Shown: piece by piece, positions 1 through 4,371 of the stretch
Layout: each line of letters begins with the position of its first letter
Position numbering within the stretch: the first letter of the stretch is position 1
Source of the DNA: an uncultured Clostridia bacterium
GTDB taxonomy: Bacteria; Bacillota; Clostridia; Christensenellales; Borkfalkiaceae
Reading direction: 5' to 3'
DNA: 5,753 bases
Assembly: GCA_947629605.1 (NCBI GenBank)
Contig: CANREK010000092.1
Coordinates: 1-5,753, forward strand
Translations under genes and position numbers: made by a program
The notes under the pieces: model-generated
The model's database searches: none
Told to the model about the DNA's origin: nothing
Seen by the model: the letters and a program-made list of their open reading frames with translations, nothing else

Positions 1-22
1 TTCGCCCTCAGAATGAGCGCAC
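1..22. repeat. Right end of an intergenic palindromic repeat, cut by window edge
   Basis: The first bases (TTCGCCCTCAGAATGAGCG) match the right arm of the large inverted repeat at 3143-3240, where TTCGCTACGCTCAGAATGAGC occurs at 3220-3240. The matching left arm would lie outside the window. This is a sequence observation; the function is unknown. Confidence 0.5.
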
Positions 23-32
23 TGCCCATTTG

Positions 33-51
33 CCCCCTCCATGGGAGGGGG
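33..51. repeat. C/G-run hairpin (CCCCCTCC/GGAGGGGG)
   Basis: Eight perfectly paired bases (33-40 with 44-51) close an ATG loop. The same type of C-run/G-run hairpin recurs at 1384-1402 and 2949-2969, so it belongs to the local intergenic repeat family. There is no T-run on either side, so it is not a convincing intrinsic terminator. Confidence 0.6.
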
Positions 52-75
52 ATCAAGGGGGTGGGTCACCGCCGC

Positions 76-120
76 TCATCCTGAACGCATGTGAAGCATT
101 CCTTCCACCCAATGCGTGAA
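76..120. repeat. TCATCCTGAAC-type repeat module with short inverted repeat
   Basis: The segment starts TCATCCTGAACG and continues GTGAAGCATTCC. It matches the left arm of the element at 3143-3178 (CTGAACGAACGTGAAGCAT) and the start of the module at 1435-1445. A local inverted repeat, ACGCAT at 85-90 with ATGCGT at 112-117, could form a weak stem. It sits directly before the CDF promoter. Confidence 0.5.
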
Positions 121-126
121 TGAGGA

Positions 127-156
127 TTGACAAGCGGTGGGGGAGTGGTATACAAT
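127..156 (+). promoter_or_regulatory. Sigma-70-type promoter of the CDF transporter gene
   Basis: A perfect -35 box TTGACA lies at 127-132 and a -10 box TACAAT (5 of 6 consensus) at 151-156, with an 18-bp spacer. A shifted -10, TATACA at 149-154, would give 16 bp. Only six bases (157-162) separate TACAAT from the ATG at 163, so the normal start point, about seven bases past the -10 box, falls on the ATG. The transcript is then expected to be leaderless or nearly so. The only purine-rich stretch, GGGGGAG at 139-145, is inside the promoter spacer and too far from the ATG to act as a Shine-Dalgarno site. Confidence 0.75.
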
Positions 157-162
157 AATAGT

Positions 163-1266
163 ATGAAAACAATCGGTGAACGCGAAAAACAGGGGGCGTG
201 GATCTGCGCCGTGGGACTGTGCTGTAACCTGCTCCTCTCTGCGGGGAAGATCGCCGCGGGGCTCATCTTCGGCTTCGTCTCCGTGACGGCAGACGGATTC
301 AACAATTTGAGCGACTGCGGCAGTGGGATCGTCGCGCTCGTCACCTTCTTCATCGCCGCAAAACCCGCCGATCGGGAGCACCCCTATGGTCATCGCCGTG
401 CCGAATACATCGCCTCGATGATCACGGGGCTCATCGTGCTCTTTCTCGCGGCCGAACTGCTCCACGGCTCCGTCGGGAGCATCATCGAGGGGAAGCGTGC
501 GGAAGTCTCCTTCCTCATCTATCTCATCCTGTCGATCTCCATTGTCTTGAAGGCCGTCATGGCCGTGCTCTACCGCATCGGGGCGAAGCGGACCGATTCG
601 GACGTCTTGCGGGCGGCGTCGATCGACAGTCTCTGCGACACGCTCGCGACCCTCTCCGTCATCGTCGGCGCAAGCCTTTCCGAACTGCTTCCCGCGGCGG
701 ACGGCATTGCGGGCATCGTCGTGTCCCTCTTCATCGTCATGCAGGGGGTCAAACTCATCGTCGAGGCGGGGTCGAAACTGCTCGGACAGGCGCCCGATCC
801 CGACCTTCAAGCAAGGATCCGCGACATGGCGCTCACGACCGACGGCGTCTTGGGCGTGCACGACCTCAAAATTTACAACTACGGCAAGGGCGTCGCCTTT
901 GCGACCATTCATGTGGAAATGGATGCCGAGCTCTCGATGCTGGCCGCGCATACCGCCGTCGACGGGCTGGAAATGCGGGTGAAGCGGGAGACGGGCGTCT
1001 CTCTCACCGCCCACCTCGACCCCGTGGACCTCACGAACCGCGAGGAATCGAGTTTGAGACTGAAAATTTGGGAAGAGGTGCGCGAGATCGCCGAGGGGAT
1101 CGAGATCCATGACTTTCGGCTCATTCCCGGGACGGACAAGGTGGAATTCGACGTCGGCGTGCCCTACCGCTGCAAGCTGACCGATGAGGAGCTCATGGCT
1201 GCCCTCGTCGGCATCGTCAAGTCTTGCGGCGACTTTGAGCCAATCATCAATTTGGAACGGGAGTGA
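163..1266 (+). CDS. Cation diffusion facilitator transporter, Mn2+-type metal site
   Basis: This 367-residue inner-membrane antiporter likely exports a divalent metal in exchange for protons. Six membrane segments fall near residues 12-37, 39-65, 82-102, 115-138, 151-172 and 179-200. The transport site reads N47-x3-D51 in TM2 and D155-x3-D159 in TM5. Zinc CDFs usually have H/D-x3-D in TM2 and H-x3-D in TM5, while N-x3-D plus D-x3-D is the arrangement of Mn2+ exporters such as streptococcal MntE, so manganese is the best guess. The family motif HPYGHRRAEYI is at 73-83. After TM6 come two cytosolic ferredoxin-like units, about 228-290 (with H284-x-D286) and 299-365; the usual CDF has one. A TTG at 127 would extend the frame, but it is the -35 box; the ATG at 163 gives the family N-terminus. 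The gene stands alone. Family assignment is firm; manganese is inferred. Confidence 0.93.
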   Translation: MKTIGEREKQGAWICAVGLCCNLLLSAGKIAAGLIFGFVSVTADGFNNLSDCGSGIVALVTFFIAAKPADREHPYGHRRAEYIASMITGLIVLFLAAELLHGSVGSIIEGKRAEVSFLIYLILSISIVLKAVMAVLYRIGAKRTDSDVLRAASIDSLCDTLATLSVIVGASLSELLPAADGIAGIVVSLFIVMQGVKLIVEAGSKLLGQAPDPDLQARIRDMALTTDGVLGVHDLKIYNYGKGVAFATIHVEMDAELSMLAAHTAVDGLEMRVKRETGVSLTAHLDPVDLTNREESSLRLKIWEEVREIAEGIEIHDFRLIPGTDKVEFDVGVPYRCKLTDEELMAALVGIVKSCGDFEPIINLERE

Positions 1267-1271
1267 GGGGG

Positions 1272-1304
1272 AAATTAAAAATTAAAAATTGAAAATGAAA
1301 AATT
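1272..1304. repeat. A/T-rich short tandem stretch after the CDF stop codon
   Basis: Repeating units of AATTAAAA and AATTGAAAAT start six bases after the TGA and end just before the GC-rich hairpin at 1313-1342. The abrupt base composition marks a non-coding junction. No function can be read from it. Confidence 0.5.
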
Positions 1305-1312
1305 GCGGCGAA

Positions 1313-1342
1313 CGCGGCGGGGCCCCTTTGCGCCCCGCCGCG
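1313..1342. repeat. GC-rich 11-bp hairpin following the CDF gene
   Basis: 1313-1323 pairs perfectly with 1332-1342 (CGCGGCGGGGC with GCCCCGCCGCG) around an 8-base loop, 46 bases after the stop codon. It is nearly the same as the hairpin that follows the GH43 gene (3239-3266), in the same orientation relative to its gene. No T-run follows, so it is not a classic intrinsic terminator. It may protect mRNA 3' ends, give a transcription end by another route, or be a REP-like repeat. Confidence 0.65.
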
Positions 1343-1383
1343 TAATTATGCCCCGCCACTCATACTGCTACTTCTTCTCGCCT

Positions 1384-1402
1384 GCCCCCTTTTTAAGGGG
1401 GC
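1384..1402. repeat. C/G-run hairpin (GCCCCCTT/AAGGGGGC)
   Basis: An eight-base perfect stem (1384-1391 with 1395-1402) closes a TTT loop, followed by a G-rich tail to about 1418. It is of the same kind as the hairpins at 33-51 and 2949-2969. Confidence 0.6.
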
Positions 1403-1430
1403 GGGGTAGGGGTGGGGGTTCATTCCCAAT

Positions 1431-1480
1431 TGCGTCATCCTGAACCGACGTGTCCTTGCGTCGTGTCGAAGGATCCGCCT
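1431..1480. repeat. TCATCCTGAAC-type repeat module
   Basis: TCATCCTGAAC at 1435-1445 repeats the motif at 76-86 and resembles 3145-3154. Inside, CGACG (1446-1450) and CGTCG (1459-1463) form a short stem, and TCGAAGGATCC follows at 1467-1477. This is one unit of the mosaic that fills the 568-base gap between the CDF gene and murG. Confidence 0.45.
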
Positions 1481-1492
1481 TATTTCCAAGGC

Positions 1493-1608
1493 CTACCCCC
1501 TTTGGGGGGAGGCTCCGCCGTAGGCGGTGGTGGGGGGGGATCTCGCCCACAATAATCCCCCCCATCCGTCACGGCTATGCCGTGCCACCCTCCCCCCGTA
1601 GGGGGTAG
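1493..1608. repeat. 116-bp compound inverted repeat with nested hairpins
   Basis: The outer ends CTACCCCCT (1493-1501) and AGGGGGTAG (1600-1608) are perfect complements. Next inward, GGGGGGAGG (1504-1512) pairs with CCTCCCCCC (1589-1597). A further G-run (1532-1539) faces a C-run (1557-1563). Each half also holds its own small hairpin: CCGCC-GTA-GGCGG (1515-1527) and CACGGC-TAT-GCCGTG (1570-1584). It has no coding frame of its own and resembles a miniature palindromic repeat with two inverted copies of one unit. Confidence 0.65.
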
Positions 1609-1615
1609 GGCTTGC

Positions 1616-1692
1616 TGCGGTGATGGTTCGACTACGCTCACCATGACGTGATTGGAATGGTGCCGTAGAAATGTGCGGCGAGATGCTTCGGA
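1616..1692. repeat. Direct repeat copy 1, downstream side of murG
   Basis: 1616-1667 matches 2978-3029 with one substitution and two single-base indels, and the similarity resumes in GCGAGATGCTTCGGA at 1678-1692 (14 of 15 bases match 3038-3052). It contains GGTTCGACTACGCTCACCAT with short ATGGT/ACCAT complementarity. Both copies lie in the same orientation and directly follow a C/G-run palindrome, so the module order is conserved. Confidence 0.75.
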
Positions 1693-1834
1693 GGCATGCG
1701 TTATAGCTCTATGGCTACTTCGCGCCAAGGGCGGCGCTCGTGCCGCGCTTAGTGCAATAAGAATGCGCGCGGGGCAGCATGACGCCGCACCACCTGTTCC
1801 CGTAGAGCCAATGGGCTTCTCGCCTCGGGGTTCC
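1693..1834. other. Gene-free stretch between repeat and murG 3' end
   Basis: I find no supportable gene or terminator here. There are weak GC palindromes: GCGGC/GCCGC at 1731-1746, and CCGCGC (1743-1748) with GCGCGG (1767-1772). No T-rich run follows them on the minus strand, so the end of the murG transcript is not defined by sequence. With the elements before it, this completes the 568-base non-coding gap that starts at 1267. Confidence 0.4.
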
Positions 1835-2869
1835 CTATGTTCGGAGGAGGGACTTGATGACGGAAACGATGTTGTCGGTTCCCGAAACGAGGGAAGCGCG
1901 GGAGAGGGCGTCTTTCAGTGTCTTGTCTCGGAGGGCGGAAAAGACGGCGCTCGGAAGGGCGTCGAGTTCGCTCTCGCGCAGCACTTTGACGAGCCCCTGC
2001 CGCTCAAAATAGAGGGCATTCTCGATCTGGTCGCCCCGCGAGGCATGGGCGAGGGGGACGAGCACGGCGGGCTTTTTGAGCGCCAAGATCTCAAACACCG
2101 TGTTGCTCCCCGCACGGGACAGGACGATGTCCGCGGCGGCAAATGCCGCACCCATGTCGCGTTCATACTCCCTCTGAATATACCCTTTTTGAAGTTCGTC
2201 TATCGCATTGCCCCTGCCGCAGAGGTGCAAGATCTGCACTTTTGCAAGCAGATGGGGCAAATTTTTTCGCACGGCGTCGTTGAGGCACTTGCTCCCGCTG
2301 CCGCCGCCGAGCACGAGGAGCACGGGGAGCTTGTCAGTCAAGCCGAACTTATGCAGTGCGCGGCCCTTCTCCCCGCAGAGGATCTCCTTGCGGATGGGGG
2401 AGCCGACGTACTTGCCGTTTTTGAACTTCTCGGCCGTCTCGGGGAAGGAAGTGAGCACATATGTGCATTTTTTGGCGATGAGCTTGGTGCACAGCCCGGG
2501 GCTGAGGTCGCTCTCGTGGGTGAGGACGGGGATTTTGAGCTTGTGCGCCGCCCACACGGCGGGGTAGCTCACATAGCCTCCCTTGGAAAAGACGAGGTCG
2601 GGCCTTTCCCGCTTCAAGATATCGAGCGCGGCCCGCTCGGCGCGGCGGAGCTCCATCGGAATTTTGAGATTTTGCAGGGTGAAGGAGCGGCGGAGCTTGG
2701 GACATTCGATTTCAAAGAAGGGGAACCCCGCATCCTCGACGAGGTCCTTTTCGATGCCGCCCGTTCCCATATATGTGATGCGGTGGGAATATTTGAGCGC
2801 GTTCATCACGGCGAGATTGGGGACGACGTGCCCCGCGCTCCCGCCGCCCGTGAAAAGAATATGTTTCAT
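1835..2869 (-). CDS. murG: MurG-like UDP-GlcNAc:lipid I N-acetylglucosaminyltransferase, stand-alone
   Basis: MurG adds GlcNAc from UDP-GlcNAc to lipid I, making lipid II at the cytoplasmic face of the membrane. The 344 residues fit the family (about 340-370) and its two-domain GT-B fold. The N-domain shows GGGSAGHVVPN at 8-18 (usual GGTGGH..P), GGYVSYP at 97-103 and HESD at 118-121, where canonical MurG has HEQN. The C-domain has GGGSGSKCLN at 188-197 (family GGSQGA), RAGSNTVFE at 252-260 with the conserved Glu260, and DQIEN at 280-284 (family Q-x2/3-N). HESD occurs in secondary MurG proteins of several Bacillota, so this may be a second copy. murG normally sits between ftsW and murC; here it stands alone between repeat blocks. 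The ATG is set by the MKHILFTGGG start; no Shine-Dalgarno site precedes it, and a -10-like box ends six bases upstream. Family assignment is firm; main versus second enzyme is open. Confidence 0.92.
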   Translation of the reverse strand: MKHILFTGGGSAGHVVPNLAVMNALKYSHRITYMGTGGIEKDLVEDAGFPFFEIECPKLRRSFTLQNLKIPMELRRAERAALDILKRERPDLVFSKGGYVSYPAVWAAHKLKIPVLTHESDLSPGLCTKLIAKKCTYVLTSFPETAEKFKNGKYVGSPIRKEILCGEKGRALHKFGLTDKLPVLLVLGGGSGSKCLNDAVRKNLPHLLAKVQILHLCGRGNAIDELQKGYIQREYERDMGAAFAAADIVLSRAGSNTVFEILALKKPAVLVPLAHASRGDQIENALYFERQGLVKVLRESELDALPSAVFSALRDKTLKDALSRASLVSGTDNIVSVIKSLLRT

Positions 2870-2875
2870 ACCGTC

Positions 2876-2907
2876 AGTATATGAAAGTACTGCGGTTTTT
2901 TTTCATA
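2876..2907 (-). promoter_or_regulatory. Putative murG promoter with overlapping 7-bp inverted repeat
   Basis: On the minus strand TATACT (5 of 6 to TATAAT) occupies 2881-2876, with six bases before the ATG at 2869, so the expected start point coincides with the start codon. The best -35 candidate, ATGAAA at 2906-2901, is weak (4 of 6) with a long 19-bp spacer. A perfect inverted repeat, TATGAAA (2880-2886) and TTTCATA (2901-2907), overlaps both boxes with centres 21 bp apart, as a dimeric repressor site would. The promoter is moderately supported; the operator is speculative. Confidence 0.45.
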
Positions 2908-2934
2908 GCCGGCGTTTCGGGTGACACCCCCTCA

Positions 2935-2969
2935 CCCGCTACGCGGGAGCTCCCCCTCCAAGGGGGAGC
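2935..2969. repeat. Tandem hairpins CCCGC/GCGGG and GCTCCCCCT/AGGGGGAGC
   Basis: CCCGC (2935-2939) pairs with GCGGG (2943-2947) around TAC. It is followed at once by a 9-bp stem, 2949-2957 with 2961-2969, around a CCA loop. The pair leads directly into direct-repeat copy 2, as a related palindrome leads into copy 1. No T-run follows on either strand. Confidence 0.65.
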
Positions 2970-2977
2970 CAAGGGAA

Positions 2978-3052
2978 TGCGGTGATGGTTCGACTATGCT
3001 CACCATGACGTGATTGGGAATGGTCCGTATTCGCCCCGCGAGATTCTTCGGA
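2978..3052. repeat. Direct repeat copy 2, upstream side of murG
   Basis: The partner of 1616-1692, in the same orientation and 1,362 bp away, so the pair brackets murG. It has ACTATGCTCACC where copy 1 has ACTACGCTCACC. The tail GCGAGATTCTTCGGA (3038-3052) is shared with the inverted repeat at 3033-3101. Confidence 0.75.
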
Positions 3053-3101
3053 ATTGCCCCCGTACTCTTTATGAGCCCCGTGGCTCAGAATGACGCGGGG
3101 C
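3033..3101. repeat. Inverted repeat with GCCCCGCG/CGCGGGGC ends
   Basis: GCCCCGCG at 3033-3040 and CGCGGGGC at 3094-3101 are perfect complements. Just inside, ATTCT (3043-3047) pairs with AGAAT (3087-3091), and a nested stem GAGCC/GGCTC lies at 3073-3086. The AGAAT arm carries the CTCAGAATGA motif also seen at 8-17 and 3230-3239. Confidence 0.55.
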
Positions 3102-3121
3102 GGTCGGGTGGCGCCCCAAAG

Positions 3122-3144
3122 GCGCACGGCGTGCCGCCGTGCGC
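3122..3144. repeat. Perfect 10-bp hairpin with TGC loop
   Basis: GCGCACGGCG (3122-3131) pairs fully with CGCCGTGCGC (3135-3144). Its last two bases overlap the left arm of the next inverted repeat. No T-run lies on either side. Confidence 0.65.
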
Positions 3145-3240
3145 TCATGCTGAACGAACGTGAAGCATCCCAGCAAACCTACGGAAGTATAATGTTACTC
3201 CGCCCGTTTGCTGGGATTCTTCGCTACGCTCAGAATGAGC
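3143..3240. repeat. 98-bp inverted repeat with about 35-bp arms
   Basis: The left arm 3143-3178 and right arm 3206-3240 are complementary over nearly their full length. The innermost 12 bases, ATCCCAGCAAAC with GTTTGCTGGGAT, match perfectly. The central 27 bases (3179-3205) do not pair. Arm motifs recur at 1-22 and 76-101. It looks like a non-autonomous palindromic repeat or attenuator-sized hairpin; there is no open frame to support a protein. Confidence 0.7.
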
Positions 3241-3266
3241 GGCGGGGCGCAAAAGCGCCCCGCCGC
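3239..3266. repeat. Perfect 12-bp GC hairpin downstream of GH43 gene
   Basis: 3239-3250 (GCGGCGGGGCGC) pairs with 3255-3266 around an AAAA loop, 35 bases past the stop codon of the minus-strand GH43 gene. Read along that gene, it nearly repeats the hairpin that follows the CDF gene at 1313-1342. No U-run would follow in the transcript, so intrinsic termination is doubtful, although the stem is very stable. Confidence 0.7.
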
Positions 3267-3288
3267 GATCAATTTTATCCGCGATCAA
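3263..3288. repeat. 10-bp direct repeat CCGCGATCAA, 16-bp period
   Basis: CCGCGATCAA occurs at 3263-3272 and again at 3279-3288, between the GC hairpin and the GH43 stop codon. The first copy overlaps the base of the hairpin. No function is evident. Confidence 0.5.
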
Positions 3289-3301
3289 ATTACACGATCT
3301 A

Positions 3302-4309
3302 TTAACTATTGATATGTTTCTGCTTTTCATTGATGACGGGGGCGGTGTAGAGGCAGCCGTCGGGGAAAGAGAAGAGGGGGGCGCCGCTCTCGTCAAAGGT
3401 CACGGGCATGAGATGCGCGTGGCGGTTGTGGTCATTGAGCGGGTCGCCGACAATTCTCTCGTAATTGCGGAAGTGGAGCATCGTCAACAGCTCCCCGTCG
3501 TCGCCCTCCACAAAGCAGTTGTGCCCGGGGCCGTAGATCTTGCGCGTTTCGTCGGTCTTGAACACGGGGTACCGATCCTTCTGCCACGAGCGGGGGTCCA
3601 AGAGGTCGGCATCTTCGTCGGCGCGGAGCATTCCCATGCAGTAGCATGCGCCCGTTGCGCTGGCGGAGAAGGTGACATAGATCTTGCCCGCGTGCTTTAA
3701 GACGGCGGGACCCTCGTTCACCCAAAAACCGCCCTGCCGCTCCCAATCGTAGTCGGGTGTGGAGAGGAGCACATGGAACGTTTTGAGCTTGGACGGCGTC
3801 AGGAGCTCTGCGATGTAGAGGTTGGAGATGGCGGGCTTGGCGCCCACGGTGCCGAACTTCTGCGCCCAAATGGCGTACCACTTGCCGCGGTGCTCAAACA
3901 CCGTCGTGTCGAGCGAAAAGTCCGTAAACGGGTATCTGTCTCCGTCGGCGTGCTGCAACATGCCGCCCTCCACCCATTCATCTTTCATGGGGTCGCTCCC
4001 CTTGCAGATGAGGGCATAGGGGCGGATGTTCCACTTGCCGGGCTTGTGGCCTGCGGCGAAGTAGATGACCCACTGCCCCATGATATAGTGGATCTCGGGC
4101 GCCCAAATGTGGCAGGCGAGTTCCCCGAGCGCGTGCTTTTTCCACACGACGCGGGCGGGGGCAGACGGAATGTCGTTGATCTTGTCGGCGCATCTGATCT
4201 CGATGCGGTCGTAGTCGGGACAGGTCGCGGTGAAGTAGTATTTCCCATCCTTTTTGAAGAGGTAGGGATCCGCCCTCTGCATGACGAGGGGGGAAGGATA
4301 AACGGACAT
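3302..4309 (-). CDS. GH43 family glycoside hydrolase, likely alpha-L-arabinofuranosidase
   Basis: The 335-residue protein is a single five-bladed-propeller GH43 domain. Expected inverting catalytic residues are visible: base Asp14 in RADPYLF, pKa-modulating Asp134 in SLDTTVFEHRGKWYAIWA, and acid Glu199 in WVNEGPAVL. His263 in YGPGHNCF fits the His near the central metal in GH43 structures. SASATGACYCMGMLRA (215-230), DLLDPRSW (235-242) and GDPLNDHNRH (288-297) resemble the exo-alpha-1,5-L-arabinofuranosidase group (subfamily 26, from memory). No signal peptide or carbohydrate-binding module is seen, so it probably removes arabinose from imported arabino-oligosaccharides in the cytoplasm. The ATG follows AAGGGAGA with 7-base spacing and gives the expected N-terminus. 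A consensus promoter lies upstream, 58 bases separate it from the preceding gene, and no sugar transporter or regulator is adjacent. GH43 membership is firm; a beta-xylosidase activity is less likely but not excluded. Confidence 0.9.
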   Translation of the reverse strand: MSVYPSPLVMQRADPYLFKKDGKYYFTATCPDYDRIEIRCADKINDIPSAPARVVWKKHALGELACHIWAPEIHYIMGQWVIYFAAGHKPGKWNIRPYALICKGSDPMKDEWVEGGMLQHADGDRYPFTDFSLDTTVFEHRGKWYAIWAQKFGTVGAKPAISNLYIAELLTPSKLKTFHVLLSTPDYDWERQGGFWVNEGPAVLKHAGKIYVTFSASATGACYCMGMLRADEDADLLDPRSWQKDRYPVFKTDETRKIYGPGHNCFVEGDDGELLTMLHFRNYERIVGDPLNDHNRHAHLMPVTFDESGAPLFSFPDGCLYTAPVINEKQKHINS

Positions 4310-4315
4310 AGTGAA

Positions 4316-4323
4316 TCTCCCTT
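4316..4323 (-). promoter_or_regulatory. Shine-Dalgarno site of the GH43 gene
   Basis: AAGGGAGA, with its GGGAG core ending seven bases before the ATG at 4309, is a good ribosome-binding site. It shows the organism does use such sites, in contrast to the two other complete genes here, which have none. Confidence 0.8.
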
Positions 4324-4342
4324 ATGAAAACAGCCGAAGTGT

Positions 4343-4371
4343 ATTATAGCGAAGGTGAAGAAAGAAGTCAA
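4343..4371 (-). promoter_or_regulatory. Consensus sigma-70 promoter of the GH43 gene
   Basis: On the minus strand TTGACT (5 of 6) at 4371-4366 and a perfect TATAAT at 4348-4343 are separated by exactly 17 bp. Transcription should start near 4336, giving a leader of about 27 bases that includes the Shine-Dalgarno site. The -35 box overlaps the TGA stop codon (4370-4368) of the preceding gene. This argues that GH43 is transcribed on its own, whether or not read-through occurs. No operator palindrome is seen around it. Confidence 0.88.

Noticed and set aside
127..162. TTG at 127 as the start codon of the CDF gene
   Set aside because: Its first six bases are the consensus -35 box, it has no ribosome-binding site, and the ATG at 163 gives the usual CDF N-terminus.
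1..162. Mn-sensing (yybP-ykoY) riboswitch before the CDF gene
   Set aside because: The promoter lies against the ATG, leaving no transcribed leader, and the upstream bases are intergenic repeat sequence.
76..1110. 344-codon open frame on the minus strand opposite the CDF gene
   Set aside because: Low-complexity, Arg/Asp/His-rich translation typical of an antisense shadow in GC-rich DNA; the plus-strand frame has clear CDF motifs.
1313..1342. Rho-independent terminator
   Set aside because: The stem is strong but TAATTATG follows it instead of a T-run; the hairpin at 3239-3266 has the same fault.
1267..1834. CRISPR array or small protein genes in the repeat-rich gap
   Set aside because: The repeats are palindromic, unevenly spaced and of different types, not a regular repeat-spacer array. 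Short frames here run through the palindromes with Pro/Gly/Arg runs and lack start signals.
1652..2884. 410-codon open frame on the plus strand opposite murG
   Set aside because: Covers murG in antisense, starts inside repeat DNA and has no recognisable domain; murG motifs on the other strand are decisive.
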